64,000 nucleotides of DNA from Seinonella peptonophila (GTDB lineage Bacteria > Bacillota > Bacilli > Thermoactinomycetales > Thermoactinomycetaceae). Both the position numbers and the translations under genes were made by a program. A model generated the notes under the pieces. The model saw only the letters and a program-made list of their open reading frames with translations. It was not told the DNA's origin and made no database searches. The DNA lies in NCBI RefSeq assembly GCF_900129355.1, contig NZ_FQVL01000001.1:853213-917212 (forward strand). Direction: 5' to 3'. Shown here in pieces: positions 36,153-46,059 of this stretch (its first letter is position 1; each line of letters begins with the position of its first letter).

Positions 36153-37343
36153 CTAAATGGTGATAATGTCTTCTGGTGTTTCCGTGAGAGGATGTAATCC
36201 ATCAGTTTCCACAACATATGAATTTTCAATTCCAACAACACCAATACCTGGAAAAGTAAATTTAGGTTCAATCGCAATCACCATACCTGGCTCAAAAGAT
36301 AATGAAAAACCTTTTGCTAGGATTGGTAATTCATCAATCTCCAACCCAATTCCATGTCCCAAAAATTTTACTTGATCTGCTCCAAATCCCATAAAATGCT
36401 CTCCCAAACCCTCTTCTGTCGCAATTTCCAGCGCGTGTAGGTATGGGACTTCCCAAGCCATTCCCGGTTTTATCAGCGATTCGACCCTGCGCAAGATTTT
36501 ACCTGAAGTATGATAGGCGTGTTCTAACTGCTCAGATAGACAACCGATCACAGCCACTCTTGTTTGATCGATCAAATAACCTTCAGTTGTTGCACCTATA
36601 TCAATTAGGATCGGCTGATTCGCTTCAATTTGATGCATACTCGCACTCTGCGGATGCGCAACTGACAACCCTAAACCGCTGGCTGGACCATCAAAAAAGC
36701 TAGGCACAGTTGCTCGTTCACCAGCGGCAACCATCCCAAGTACCAACTCCTGATTATAACCTCTAACACGGTATAAATTATAATTTCCTTGTTTTCTCAA
36801 GTGATATTCAATTTCTGCTACCAGATCAAGTTCAGTCATACCAACTTTTAAGAACTGTGGAATTTGTCGCATGACAGCATCTACTTTTTTAGCGGATTGG
36901 CGAATATTCTCTAACTCATATGTCGACTTAACCGCTCGTATCCTTCGGATTACCATCGTCAATCGTTCAATTGAAACTTGATGAAAACCCTGTTTACAAT
37001 CATTCACCCATTTATAAGGGGTTACATCTTCAGCAATCCCTAATCGTTCGATCCTTCCATATTTCTGTTCAATTTGTTGGCCTATTTCCTTTAATTTTCC
37101 CATTTCATCAACAGGAAAGATAGTCTCTTGCAATACTCGTTCCTTACTTTTTTTTATATAAAAGGTCGGCTCTCCCTGCTTTGGAACAAAGACAGCACCG
37201 TTTTGTAATGATCCAGCAAAATAAAGACGATCTGTATGATGAGTAATTAGCGCTCCATCCAGTTTTAAAACCTGTAATGCCTGTTGTAATCGAGATAGAC
37301 GAAGTTTCAATTCATCTTGTGGTATGGTTGGTAGTTTATTCAT
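36153..37343 (-). CDS. M24-family Xaa-Pro aminopeptidase-like protein
   Basis: 396 aa. Creatinase-type N-terminal domain (1-130) followed by the pita-bread metallopeptidase domain. Metal ligands: DIGATTEGYLIDQTR (two Asp expected; the second is Asp in IDQTR), GHGIGLEIDE (His), MVIAIEPKFTFPG and VGIENSYVV (Glu residues). Cytosolic. Gap to spo0M is only 26 nt, so co-transcription is likely. Confidence 0.88.
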   Translation of the reverse strand: MNKLPTIPQDELKLRLSRLQQALQVLKLDGALITHHTDRLYFAGSLQNGAVFVPKQGEPTFYIKKSKERVLQETIFPVDEMGKLKEIGQQIEQKYGRIERLGIAEDVTPYKWVNDCKQGFHQVSIERLTMVIRRIRAVKSTYELENIRQSAKKVDAVMRQIPQFLKVGMTELDLVAEIEYHLRKQGNYNLYRVRGYNQELVLGMVAAGERATVPSFFDGPASGLGLSVAHPQSASMHQIEANQPILIDIGATTEGYLIDQTRVAVIGCLSEQLEHAYHTSGKILRRVESLIKPGMAWEVPYLHALEIATEEGLGEHFMGFGADQVKFLGHGIGLEIDELPILAKGFSLSFEPGMVIAIEPKFTFPGIGVVGIENSYVVETDGLHPLTETPEDIITI

Positions 37344-37499
37344 TTGTATCGCTCCTCTGGTTCAACCTGATCAACATAATTGATTAAACACAATACATAA
37401 ACGATCTATCGAAATGGGAATTGCATGCTTCATTTATTATAGCATGCCTCTACTATCGTTTCTCTATTTTAAATTTTATTAACATTAATTAAATCGATC

Positions 37500-37527
37500 T
37501 TTACATTTCTTTAACAATAGATTCATT
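37500..37527 (+). promoter_or_regulatory. Pho box upstream of pstS
   Basis: TTTACA-n5-TTAACA-n5-TTCATT gives three hexamers with an exact 11-bp period, the direct-repeat pattern of PhoP binding sites (TT[A/C/T]ACA-n5) in Bacillus. It lies about 80 nt before the pstS start. PhoPR induction of the pst operon on phosphate starvation is the expected control. Confidence 0.7.
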
Positions 37528-37606
37528 TAGAAACAAAAGATAGAGTGTATTGTTAAAGACAGATAGAGAAAAGATTAATCGATGTAATCGAGGGGGACTC
37601 ATCTAT

Positions 37607-38497
37607 ATGTTAAAGAAAGTGATAGGTATAGGAAGTATTCTTGCCCTAACAATAGGTAGTTTGATCGGGTGTAGCGGGCAAGGATCAACACAGGGACAAT
37701 TAACAGGAAATCTGACTTCAGTCGGTTCAACTGCTATGCAACCTGTTGTTGAAGAATTAGCAAAAGATTTTATGTCAAAAAACACTGGCGTACAAGTAAC
37801 TGTACAAGGTGGAGGGAGTGGACAGGGGTTATCTGCAGCAATGAATGATACTGCAGATATTGGAAACTCTGACGTTTTTGCTGAAGAAAAAGATAAAATC
37901 GACCCTAAAAAAGTAACTGATCATAAAGTATTTGTAGTAGGGATGGGCCCAGTTGTGAATAAAGAAGTGGGTATCGATCAATTAACACAGGATCAATTAA
38001 TTAAAATTTTCACTGGAAAAATAACTAACTGGAAAGATATTGGAGGCAAAGATCAAAAAATCGTTTTGGTCAATCGACCAGAAAGCTCAGGTACACGAGC
38101 TACATTTGCAAAATGGGCGCTAAATGGTGCAAAAGAGTTTCGTGGTCAAGGCGGAATTGAAGAAGATTCTTCTGGCACGGTTAAAAAGATTGTAAGTGAA
38201 ACGCCTGGAGCGATTGGTTATCTTGCTTTCTCCTACTTTGACGATAAAGTAAAACCTCTTAAATTAGATGGTGTTGAACCAACAAATGAAAATGTTTATA
38301 CAAATAAGTGGAAAATTTGGGCTTATGAACACATGTATACGAACAACAATGGTAAGAAAAAAGAAATTGAAGAAGCATTTATCAAACATATTCTGACCCC
38401 AGAGGTACAAACAGGAGTTGTAAGCAAATTAGGATATATTCCAGTAACGGAGATGAAAGTGGATCGAGATGCTGCTGGAAATATTAAAAATAAATAA
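37607..38497 (+). CDS. pstS: Phosphate ABC transporter substrate-binding lipoprotein
   Basis: 296 aa from ATG 37607 (GAGGGGGA 9 nt upstream). Signal peptide with lipobox LIGCSG (Cys near residue 22). PBP-like phosphate-binding domain: GSTAMQPVVEELAKDFM, GGGSGQGLSAAMNDTADIGNSDV and NRPESSGTRATF, the last supplying phosphate contacts. Extracellular, membrane-anchored. A truncated type I repeat sits between it and pstC. Confidence 0.95.
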   Translation: MLKKVIGIGSILALTIGSLIGCSGQGSTQGQLTGNLTSVGSTAMQPVVEELAKDFMSKNTGVQVTVQGGGSGQGLSAAMNDTADIGNSDVFAEEKDKIDPKKVTDHKVFVVGMGPVVNKEVGIDQLTQDQLIKIFTGKITNWKDIGGKDQKIVLVNRPESSGTRATFAKWALNGAKEFRGQGGIEEDSSGTVKKIVSETPGAIGYLAFSYFDDKVKPLKLDGVEPTNENVYTNKWKIWAYEHMYTNNNGKKKEIEEAFIKHILTPEVQTGVVSKLGYIPVTEMKVDRDAAGNIKNK

Positions 38498-38549
38498 CCT
38501 TAAGTTGAGAAAACTGAGTATATAAAAGTAGAACATGAATTCTTACAGA

Positions 38550-38733
38550 AAATGGTTCGCAATGTAGCCGACTTTCAGGCGATACAAAGCCACGACTGTG
38601 TAGCGAAGAATAGGCGGTAGTACTGTTTGAGGCGATAGCCGAGTTGATACCGCCCTGAGCAAGCAGTCGTGGCGCCTTGAATACATCTTCGTAGCTTGAA
38701 CTGGAGGCGAAATGCGTAACCTTGACTCTACAA
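38550..38733. repeat. Truncated type I element inside the pst operon (inverted)
   Basis: Reads as the reverse complement of the inner part of the units at 5755/6058: from AAATGGTTCGCAATGTAGCC through GCGGTAGTACTG, GTTGATACCGCCCTGAGCAA, to GGAGGCGAAATGCGTAACC and GACTCTA. Both outer ends (GTAGACAAAG and GTTTTTCATCAGTCTG) are missing. It separates pstS from pstC without a terminator T-tract and may fold as a hairpin, which could set the high PstS to low PstC ratio usual for this operon. Confidence 0.85.
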
Positions 38734-38769
38734 TATCAGAGTAATTTCATGACAGAAAGGATTCGGCGC

Positions 38770-39726
38770 ATGGAGCAAGTAACCAACCTGCCCAATAAAA
38801 AGCTGGAAGAAACCTCTCTTGCTGAGGAATTACGTTCTCCTGCTAAAAAATTGATTCGAATAGAACAGCGAGGGAGGATCTATACTCTTCTTAGTGCGTG
38901 GATTTTAATTATTACATTATTTTCACTGCTTTTCTTCATCACTTCTAAAGGGATTATGCCATTTATTCATGGCGAAATCACGTTGCAAAATTTCTTTTCG
39001 ACTCATTGGGGTCCAACAAGCGCCGAGCCAGGCGGACCTTTCTTTGGATCGATCAATTTCATTTTAGGATCACTCATGGTTACACTACTTTCAGCACTCA
39101 TTAGTGCCCCTTTGGGTATTGGGGCAGCTATCTTTATGACTGAGATTTCACCAAAATTTGGTCGGAAAATCCTTCAACCGGCAATCGAAATACTGGTAGG
39201 AATTCCTTCTGTCGTTTATGGATTTATCGGACTTACCCTAATTGTTCCATTTATTCGAAACACGACTGGTAGTATAGGATTTAGTCTGCTAGCAGGTGTA
39301 ATTGTACTATCTGTCATGATTCTACCAACAATTGTCAGCATGAGTGTTGATACAATTCAATCGATTCCTCAATCATTGCGCGAAGGTTCATATGCACTTG
39401 GTGCCACTCGATGGCAGACCATTTCTCGACTCTTGGTTCGCACATCACTTCCAGGGCTTATGACAGGTGTAATTTTAGGGATGGCGCGTGCCTTTGGAGA
39501 AGCACTAGCCGTACAAATGGTAATCGGTAATTCACCTAATCTACCTTTCCAACTCATGAAACCAATCAGCACACTTACAAGTGTAATTACACTAAACATG
39601 GGCAACACCGTTCAAGGCACCCCTTACAACAGCGTCCTATGGTCGATGGCACTTATCTTATTACTTATGACACTCTTCTTTATTCTATTGATCCGCCTGA
39701 TGACACAAAGGGGGAAACAAGGCTAA
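38770..39726 (+). CDS. pstC: Phosphate ABC transporter permease PstC
   Basis: 318 aa from ATG 38770 (GAAAGG 9 nt upstream); the longer ORF from TTG 38722 starts inside the repeat and is less likely. Six membrane segments with the BPD permease motif GMARAFGEALAVQMVIG (EAA loop) near residue 250. Forms the channel with PstA. Its stop overlaps the pstA start (TAATG). Confidence 0.93.
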   Translation: MEQVTNLPNKKLEETSLAEELRSPAKKLIRIEQRGRIYTLLSAWILIITLFSLLFFITSKGIMPFIHGEITLQNFFSTHWGPTSAEPGGPFFGSINFILGSLMVTLLSALISAPLGIGAAIFMTEISPKFGRKILQPAIEILVGIPSVVYGFIGLTLIVPFIRNTTGSIGFSLLAGVIVLSVMILPTIVSMSVDTIQSIPQSLREGSYALGATRWQTISRLLVRTSLPGLMTGVILGMARAFGEALAVQMVIGNSPNLPFQLMKPISTLTSVITLNMGNTVQGTPYNSVLWSMALILLLMTLFFILLIRLMTQRGKQG

Positions 39727-40616
39727 TGAATGCAAAACTAACCGATCGGATTGCTACTATCTGCTTTTATCTAATTGCCTTTCTGATCCTTAGTGTACTC
39801 GCAATTTTGATTGGTTTCATTCTTTATCAAGGACTTCATGTAATTGATTGGACCTTTATCACACAACCCCCCGGTTCGATCTTAACCGGTGGCGGCGGTG
39901 TAGCGCCTCAATTATTTAACTCGTTTTATCTTTTGGTTCTTACGATGCTAATCACGATTCCCATCGGTCTTGGCGGTGGTATCTACATGGCTGAATATGC
40001 TAAGCCAGGAAAATGGACACAAATGATTCGATTAAGCATTGAAGTCTTATCATCACTTCCTTCAATTGTTGTTGGATTATTTGGTTTGCTATTATTTGTC
40101 CAACTTACAGGTTGGGGATTTTCTTTGCTCTCTGGTGCCCTTGCGCTCTCAGTATTTAACCTTCCGCTGATGGTACGAGTCGTTGAACAAGCGATATCAG
40201 CTGTCCCTAAGGAGCAAACAGAAGCAAGTTTAGCCTTAGGTGTGACCCACTGGCAGACGATCATGAAAGTTATCTTGCCTGCTGCACTACCAGGGATTAT
40301 AACAGGCTTCATTCTTGCATCAGGTCGCGTATTTGGAGAAGCAGCCGCACTTTTGTTTACAGCAGGTATGACATCACCTGTACTCGATTTTACAAATTGG
40401 GACCCTTCTTCGCCTACTTCACCGCTCAACCCATTACGCCCCGCGTCTACTTTAGCGGTTCATATCTGGAAAATTAATTCCGAGAGCATTGTCTCGGACG
40501 CAAGCAAAATTGCCGCTGGTTCTTCAGCTTTACTGATTATCGGTGTGCTGATCTTTAATCTAAGCGCACGCTTTTTAGGACAATGGTTTTATAAAAAATT
40601 AACCTCAACTCGTTAA
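39726..40616 (+). CDS. pstA: Phosphate ABC transporter permease PstA
   Basis: 296 aa from ATG 39726, overlapping the pstC stop by one base. Six membrane segments and EAA motif SGRVFGEAAALLFTAG near residue 200. A PstA-type loop ALGVTHWQTIMKVILPAALPG precedes it. The further in-frame extension to 39639 would lie inside pstC and is rejected. Confidence 0.94.
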   Translation: MNAKLTDRIATICFYLIAFLILSVLAILIGFILYQGLHVIDWTFITQPPGSILTGGGGVAPQLFNSFYLLVLTMLITIPIGLGGGIYMAEYAKPGKWTQMIRLSIEVLSSLPSIVVGLFGLLLFVQLTGWGFSLLSGALALSVFNLPLMVRVVEQAISAVPKEQTEASLALGVTHWQTIMKVILPAALPGIITGFILASGRVFGEAAALLFTAGMTSPVLDFTNWDPSSPTSPLNPLRPASTLAVHIWKINSESIVSDASKIAAGSSALLIIGVLIFNLSARFLGQWFYKKLTSTR

Positions 40617-40643
40617 TTTTTCACTACTAAGGAGGAGTTTTAC

Positions 40644-41465
40644 TTGACCAGTCAAGCGGTTTTTCAGTTTCAAACAGCTCAAGAGAATATTCATCCGTTA
40701 CCGCAGATGGAACAAGTGACCCAACTCGAAGCCAAACAAGTAAATGTATTTTACGGATCAAAACATGCTGTGAAGGATATTCATCTCTCACTTTATAAAA
40801 ATTCTGTTACTGCTTTTATCGGTCCATCCGGTTGTGGAAAATCAACATTCCTCCGCTGCTTAAATCGTATGAATGATACGATTCCATCCGCTAAGGTTAC
40901 AGGTGAAATCATGATTGATGGAATCAATATGAATCAGTCGGAACTGAATGCAACACAAATTCGGCGTCATATTGGAATGGTCTTTCAAAAGCCAAATCCA
41001 TTTATGAAATCGATCTTTGAAAACATTGCTTTCGCACCACGTCTATATGGGGCTTCAAAGGCAGAATGCAAACAGCTTGTTGAGGAAAGTCTGCAAAAAG
41101 TAGGTCTATGGGATGAGGTGAAGGATCGACTTCATCACTCTGCACTTGAATTATCGGGTGGACAACAACAGAGGCTCTGCATTGCACGGGCGATTGCCAT
41201 GAAACCTTCAATCATATTGCTCGATGAACCAACATCTGCACTTGATCCCATTTCCACAAGCAAAATCGAACAACTCATTCTTGAACTAAAGAAAGACTTC
41301 ACCATCGCAATTGTAACCCACAATATGCAACAAGCAGCTCGAATCTCAGATTACACGGCGTTCTTTTATATGGGTGACTTAATCGAATTTAACCATACCA
41401 ATCAACTCTTTCATCAACCATCCCAACAAGCAACAATAGATTATTTAACAGGCCGTTTTGGATAA
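40644..41465 (+). CDS. pstB1: Phosphate ABC transporter ATPase PstB (first copy)
   Basis: 273 aa, TTG start at 40644 with GGAGGAG 7 nt upstream. Walker A GPSGCGKS, signature LSGGQQQRL, Walker [15 protein letters not shown] and H-loop [13 protein letters not shown] 27-residue N-terminal extension precedes the ABC core. Energises PstCA. Followed by a second PstB. Confidence 0.94.
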   Translation: MTSQAVFQFQTAQENIHPLPQMEQVTQLEAKQVNVFYGSKHAVKDIHLSLYKNSVTAFIGPSGCGKSTFLRCLNRMNDTIPSAKVTGEIMIDGINMNQSELNATQIRRHIGMVFQKPNPFMKSIFENIAFAPRLYGASKAECKQLVEESLQKVGLWDEVKDRLHHSALELSGGQQQRLCIARAIAMKPSIILLDEPTSALDPISTSKIEQLILELKKDFTIAIVTHNMQQAARISDYTAFFYMGDLIEFNHTNQLFHQPSQQATIDYLTGRFG

Positions 41466-41495
41466 ATCAATTTCTTCTTGATAGGAATGATTTTT

Positions 41496-42251
41496 GTGAC
41501 AGCAAAAATTGAAGTGCATGATTTTAACCTATTTTATGGAAAAAACCAAGCACTCCATGATCTTAACTTTCAATTAAATGAACGAGAGGTAACGGCTTTT
41601 ATCGGTCCATCTGGTTGTGGAAAATCAACTTTTCTGCGTAGTATCAATCGCATGAATGACTTGATCCCCAATGTCAAGGTAAGAGGTCAAATCAAAATCG
41701 ATCAACAAAATGTTTATGATCCTCATCAAGACTTAGTTGAACTTCGTAAACATGTGGGCATGGTATTTCAGCAACCCAATCCATTTCCACTCTCAATCTA
41801 TGATAATGTCGTCTATGGTCCACGAATTCATGGGATTAGCAAAAAAGCAGAGTTGAATGAAATCGTCGAACGAACGTTAAAACAGGCAAATCTATGGGAT
41901 GAGGTAAAAGATCGTTTAGATGCTCCTGCACTAGGTTTATCGGGAGGCCAGCAACAAAGACTCGTGATTGCTAGAGTCTTAGCCATACAACCTGATATCA
42001 TCTTAATGGATGAACCTGCATCCGCACTTGATCCCATTTCTACAGAACGGCTTGAAGAGTTGATCATCCAGCTCAAAGAATCATATACGATTGTAATCGT
42101 AACTCATAATATGCAACAAGCACAGCGAATTTCTGATCAAACCGCTTTCTTCCTCAATGGTTATGTGGTTGAATTTGCCCAGACACAGCGGCTCTTTCAA
42201 CAACCTACACAACAGAAGACAGCTGAATATATCGCCGGACAGTTTGGATAA
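41496..42251 (+). CDS. pstB2: Phosphate ABC transporter ATPase PstB (second copy)
   Basis: About 251 aa from GTG 41496 (AGGA 8 nt upstream). Walker A GPSGCGKS, signature LSGGQQQRL, Walker [14 protein letters not shown]. Clearly paralogous to the first copy but diverged over most of its length, as for PstBA/PstBB of B. subtilis. It ends the pst operon; no phoU follows. Confidence 0.93.
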   Translation: MTAKIEVHDFNLFYGKNQALHDLNFQLNEREVTAFIGPSGCGKSTFLRSINRMNDLIPNVKVRGQIKIDQQNVYDPHQDLVELRKHVGMVFQQPNPFPLSIYDNVVYGPRIHGISKKAELNEIVERTLKQANLWDEVKDRLDAPALGLSGGQQQRLVIARVLAIQPDIILMDEPASALDPISTERLEELIIQLKESYTIVIVTHNMQQAQRISDQTAFFLNGYVVEFAQTQRLFQQPTQQKTAEYIAGQFG

Positions 42252-42257
42252 CGTGGA

Positions 42258-42292
42258 AAAAGCTACACCATAGGAGGTGTAGCTTTTTTTAT
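42258..42292 (+). terminator. Terminator of the pst operon
   Basis: AAAAGCTACACC-atag-GAGGTGTAGCTTTTTTTA shortly after the pstB2 stop. The T-tract runs into the end of the convergent DUF4097 gene. Confidence 0.9.
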
Positions 42293-43281
42293 TTCAACCG
42301 AATGTCACCATTGGTCGTGATTACATCAAGCGAAGGGCTATCGGGTTTTACCTGTCCAATACTGCCTTTAATCGAGTGGGAAGGAGCATCTTCAGAATTG
42401 GTTATTTGAGTGCTACTAATCGGATACACACTCTTGATGTTACCCACTAAGGAATCAAGTGACACCTGTAAGACAGTTGGTGGTGTAATTGCCCCGATAG
42501 TGATATCACCATTTGTTGATTGGACACTATTTTTACCCTTAAACTGTGTCAATTGATCAACTTGGATAGTGCCATTCGTTGATTCTAAATCTAAAGTTGC
42601 ATCAACTTTATTGATATTGATTGCTCCGCTACTACTTTGACCTGTTACTTGATGACCTTGATAATCTTGTAAATGAATTTCCCCATTTACTGTTTGCATA
42701 TTTAATGATTCAGCCTTTACTTGCTTGAATCCAATATCTCCATTTTGAGATGTTCCTTCAATCTTCTTCGCTTGAAGATTGGAAAGAGCTAATGCTCCAT
42801 TGGTTGTTTCTATCTCAATTTGATTTGCTTGTAATAATAAATCAGATTTTATTTCTCCATTTACTGTCTGTAAACGCACTGTTTCAAATGCTTTTTTGGG
42901 TAAAAATACTTTTAATTCAAGATTCTGATTGACGCCAAAATCAAATTTCAACCCTTTATCTTCAGTATAATCAACTTGAACAACTAGATTCTCCCCTTCA
43001 GACAATGTTATTAGATCAACTTGATCTTTCTTCATAATGGAACCCTTCAACTCCATTTTTACTTGATCACTATTACTCTCTAATATTTGGATATCTGAAA
43101 GTTCACTATTAATTTTAATATTTTTCGTCTCTTTCCCATTACTTATTTTTTGTATGTGAATAGGCTTTGCGTCTGCTTTGATTCGTTTTAATAATGGAGC
43201 CGCTCCTTGAGACAAAATCACAACTGTTCCAATCATCCCTACAATCAATAAGGCAAGACCTACTTTGATAACATTACTCAT
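42289..43281 (-). CDS. DUF4097-family membrane-anchored beta-solenoid protein
   Basis: 330 aa from ATG 43281 (GGGGAG 9 nt upstream); the track-like longer frame has no ribosome site. One N-terminal membrane segment (residues 4-25), then repeating beta strands with a recurring (T/S)xNG(E/D/T)I motif about every 20 residues: TVNGEI, TTNGAL, SQNGDI, TVNGEI, STNGTI, STNGDI, TTNGDIRLK. Extracytoplasmic solenoid, often in envelope-stress modules next to PadR and DUF1700 as here. Confidence 0.85.
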   Translation of the reverse strand: MSNVIKVGLALLIVGMIGTVVILSQGAAPLLKRIKADAKPIHIQKISNGKETKNIKINSELSDIQILESNSDQVKMELKGSIMKKDQVDLITLSEGENLVVQVDYTEDKGLKFDFGVNQNLELKVFLPKKAFETVRLQTVNGEIKSDLLLQANQIEIETTNGALALSNLQAKKIEGTSQNGDIGFKQVKAESLNMQTVNGEIHLQDYQGHQVTGQSSSGAININKVDATLDLESTNGTIQVDQLTQFKGKNSVQSTNGDITIGAITPPTVLQVSLDSLVGNIKSVYPISSTQITNSEDAPSHSIKGSIGQVKPDSPSLDVITTNGDIRLK

Positions 43282-43855
43282 TTTTTTGCACTCCCCTGAT
43301 GAGACGTAGATTCGACTGAAGATAGTTTGTAAACCAACGATAGAATGCTTTAGAAAAACGAATAACCCCAGCTCCAAGCATGAGTCCAATTCCAGCCAAC
43401 ATAAAAGTAATAAAAATTCCGAGCAAGGATAATAGCCAGTCATGTATCCAAATAGCAGAGCCAATCATAGCAAATGGGGTCAAAATGAGCGCAACCGATA
43501 CAACCATCAAAGCTAATAAAACCCCAATAACTGCAAGGAAAGGCCCGATGACAAAAATCAGATTAAAAAAACCTAAACCCAAAGTTTTAAATACGGCTCT
43601 CAATAAATTAGCATATGAATTTTTCTCTTTGGCTTGTCCAAGATAATAATCAGCGAGCAACTCCTTAGATAATTTTCTAGGACTACCTAGTGACGCCAAA
43701 ATTTCTTGTTCTTCTTTTCCTTCGAACTGAGCATGTTGAAAATGTTCCTCGTAATCAGCTAAAATCTCTTCCCTTTCAGTTGCTGGTAATTTTTCCAAAC
43801 GTCGTTGTAATTCATTAAAAAAGTCATCCTTCGTCACTCTTGGTTCCCTCCTCAA
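43274..43855 (-). CDS. DUF1700 (HAAS domain) membrane protein
   Basis: 193 aa. N-terminal HAAS signature DFFNELQRRLEKLPATEREEILADYEEHF, then LASLGSPRKLSKELLADYYL, followed by two to three membrane segments. Such proteins pair with PadR regulators and DUF4097 partners in membrane-stress sensing modules. It overlaps the PadR gene upstream by 32 nt and the DUF4097 gene downstream by 8 nt, so all three are one operon. Confidence 0.88.
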   Translation of the reverse strand: MRREPRVTKDDFFNELQRRLEKLPATEREEILADYEEHFQHAQFEGKEEQEILASLGSPRKLSKELLADYYLGQAKEKNSYANLLRAVFKTLGLGFFNLIFVIGPFLAVIGVLLALMVVSVALILTPFAMIGSAIWIHDWLLSLLGIFITFMLAGIGLMLGAGVIRFSKAFYRWFTNYLQSNLRLIRGVQKNE

Positions 43856-44153
43856 TCAAACGATTAACCCCTGTTGAAAATAATTCCCATTCTTTAATCA
43901 GCACTTCAATGTATGTTTTCCCTGATTCTGTTAATTGATAATATTTTCTTGGAGGACCTTCTTGAGATTCAAGCAGATAAGTAGTAAAATATCCATCTTT
44001 TGTTAATCGCCTTAGTAATGGATAAATCGTTCCTTCTGCAATCAAGAATTGTTCTGAAATTTTATTTACTAATTCATATCCGTACCGATCTTTTTTCAAA
44101 GTGAGAACCAGTACGCATAACGTCAACACCCCTTTTTTAAACTGCACATTCAT
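43824..44153 (-). CDS. PadR-family transcriptional regulator
   Basis: 109 aa from ATG 44153, giving MNVQFKKGVLTLCVLVLTLK; an in-frame ATG 5 codons upstream is possible. Winged HTH with YGYELVNKISEQFLIAEGTIYPLLRRLTKDGYF, the PadR recognition helix and wing, and YYQLTESGKTY. First gene of the PadR-DUF1700-DUF4097 operon, probably autoregulating it. Confidence 0.9.
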   Translation of the reverse strand: MNVQFKKGVLTLCVLVLTLKKDRYGYELVNKISEQFLIAEGTIYPLLRRLTKDGYFTTYLLESQEGPPRKYYQLTESGKTYIEVLIKEWELFSTGVNRLIEEGTKSDEG

Positions 44154-44343
44154 CAATATCACATCCAATGTTTATCAGCTATTGTATATAACAAGGTACC
44201 TGTTTAATAACATTATACAAACAAGTACTAAACATTGCAAGGTACCTATTGAAAAAAACCTAAAATTAATTCCATTTATTAACAAAACAAACTTAGTAAG
44301 TCTTTTTGATTCTTGTACATACTAGTTACTGGAGGTGGTACAG

Positions 44344-44529
44344 ATGGCATTTCAAAATAAATCATCTAAAGCTGCTGAAACAAACGTACAAAAAGTACGT
44401 CAGCAAAATCAACAATCGACTCAAGGTAATACTGCTAACGAATTTGCTTCTGAAATTACAGATAGCCAAAAAGTTCGTCAGCAAAACCAACAATCTGAGT
44501 CAAACAAAAGCCAGTCTATTCAACCTTAG
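44344..44529 (+). CDS. sspE: Gamma-type small acid-soluble spore protein
   Basis: 61 aa from ATG 44344 (GGAGGTGG 8 nt upstream). Two copies of QKVRQQNQQS separated by an acidic FASEITDS segment, low hydrophobicity, many Gln and Asn: the gamma-SASP (SspE) design, an amino-acid store in the spore core degraded at germination by Gpr, with FASEI-like sites as the cleavage target. Followed by the terminator at 44561. Confidence 0.9.
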   Translation: MAFQNKSSKAAETNVQKVRQQNQQSTQGNTANEFASEITDSQKVRQQNQQSESNKSQSIQP

Positions 44530-44560
44530 TATCACTTCCTAGAGTATCACTTCTTTACCA

Positions 44561-44598
44561 GATTCCATCTGCTAAAAAGTAGATGGAATCTTTATATT
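44561..44598 (+). terminator. Gamma-SASP terminator, copy 1
   Basis: GATTCCATCT-gctaaaaagt-AGATGGAATC followed by TTTATATTT. A copy of this hairpin and its flanks with about two differences over 49 nt lies at 46060-46097. Confidence 0.88.
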
Positions 44599-44599
44599 T

Positions 44600-45024
44600 C
44601 TTATCGAAACAACAAGTGTAACATAATGTTATAATATTATGATAAAAATCATTAGTGAGAAGCACTATAATAACTGGCGAGAACCACGCTGATTATGCTC
44701 AACACGTAGCTGTTGGAAATTACCGCATATTGAACTAAGGTTATTGCGGTGATCGGCGACATCAGCAAGGGCACCAAGCCCCATGTTGAAGAGCTTTGAA
44801 TCACGAACGGGATGCTGTGTGCGTGGTTACTGTTGCTACGGAGTAGCATAGTTCCTCAAAATAGGAACTTTTGTGATGACCTCTGTGCAGATCGTCGGTT
44901 CACTAGCCTTCGCACCACGATCCTTGCAATCGTTGCGAGATAGGTGAATGAAATGCAGTAGATCCTCAAACCCGATTGCCGTATCACACAACTGGCTTAA
45001 TATTAACATCTATGGAGAGATATC
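44600..45024. other. GC-richer gap with a decayed membrane-protein fragment
   Basis: No intact gene. On the minus strand 44652-44825 encodes SIPFVIQSSSTWGLVPLLMS and onward to YAVISNSYVLSIISVVLASYY, which looks like the end of an integral membrane protein, possibly an ABC-type permease, without start site. The remaining sequence (CGGTGATCGGCGACATCAGC, GATCGTCGGTTCACTAGCC) is richer in GC than its neighbours. GGAGAG before 45025 belongs to the hydrolase gene. Confidence 0.4.
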
Positions 45025-45936
45025 ATGATTTCTGAAAAAGCGATTCAACGTATGAAACTTTATCATCTACTTGGGGAATTACCGCTTCGATCACGGGAGA
45101 TATCTGTCGAAGATATCTTGATAGAAGAAAGAGAGCATTACGATTTAGAAAAGCTTTTGCTCGATCTGAATGGAATTGAACTTGTTCCAGCCTATTTTGT
45201 TAAACCAAAACATCTTCCAGCAAAAACACCAACTATTCTTTTTAATCATTCCCATGGTGGATTTTATCAATTAGGGAAAAATGAATTATTAGAAGGAAAT
45301 GTTTACCTTCAGGCCCCTCCCTATGCAGAAGTATTAGCCAGGGAAGGATATTCAACACTGTGTATTGATGCTTGGGGCTTTGGCGAAAGAGCTGGAAAAA
45401 CAGAGAGCGAAATCTTTAAAGAAATGCTCTGGTCTGGACAAATCATGTGGGGAATGATGGTTTACGATAGTCTAAAAGCAATTGATTATCTTGTTTCAAG
45501 ACAGGATGTCGACAATGAACGTATCGGTACACTTGGAATGTCAATGGGTAGTACAATGGCATGGTGGATTGCTGCATTAGACACAAGAATAAAGGTTTGT
45601 GTGGATATTTGCTGTTTAACTGATTTTCAAGCTTTAATTGACAGTAGAGGATTAGATGAACATGGAATTTATTATTATGTTCCTCATTTAATTAGGAACT
45701 TTACAACATCTCAGATTAACGCCCTTATCTCGCCACGACCACATCTAAGCCTAGCTGGTAATTATGATAAATTGACGCCACTTGATGGGTTAAAGCGGAT
45801 TGATAAAGACTTAAAAGCAATCTATGAAAGCGATAATGCTTCTGAGTCTTGGAAATTACAACGATATGATTCAGGGCATCTGGAAACGAAAGAAATGCGT
45901 TCTGAAGTGCTTTCATTTTTACATAGATGGTTGTAA
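45025..45936 (+). CDS. Alpha/beta hydrolase (dienelactone hydrolase/acetyl-xylan-esterase-like)
   Basis: 303 aa, cytosolic. Oxyanion-hole part NHSHGGFYQLGK near residue 75, nucleophile elbow GTLGMSMGST near 172, acid in NYDKLTPLDG near 247 and catalytic His in YDSGHLETKEM near 286. GGAGAG lies 6-7 nt before the ATG. The gene sits alone between two near-identical terminator copies (44551-44599 and 46050-46098), unlike its neighbours, which suggests that it arrived as an inserted segment. Confidence 0.88.
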   Translation: MISEKAIQRMKLYHLLGELPLRSREISVEDILIEEREHYDLEKLLLDLNGIELVPAYFVKPKHLPAKTPTILFNHSHGGFYQLGKNELLEGNVYLQAPPYAEVLAREGYSTLCIDAWGFGERAGKTESEIFKEMLWSGQIMWGMMVYDSLKAIDYLVSRQDVDNERIGTLGMSMGSTMAWWIAALDTRIKVCVDICCLTDFQALIDSRGLDEHGIYYYVPHLIRNFTTSQINALISPRPHLSLAGNYDKLTPLDGLKRIDKDLKAIYESDNASESWKLQRYDSGHLETKEMRSEVLSFLHRWL

Positions 45937-46059
45937 TCAATAACTTGAAAGATTAATAGTTTAAAGATTATGGCAACTCTTCAAGCTGCCCTATTTATTT
46001 CAATTTCTCCCCAGCATCAATCTACAGATGAAGTCCTCGGTCTTTTCTATTCTTTCCCA

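Noticed and set aside
44306..44542. 78-aa ORF overlapping the gamma-SASP gene
   Set aside because: Different frame from the clearly conserved QKVRQQNQQS repeats and no ribosome site.
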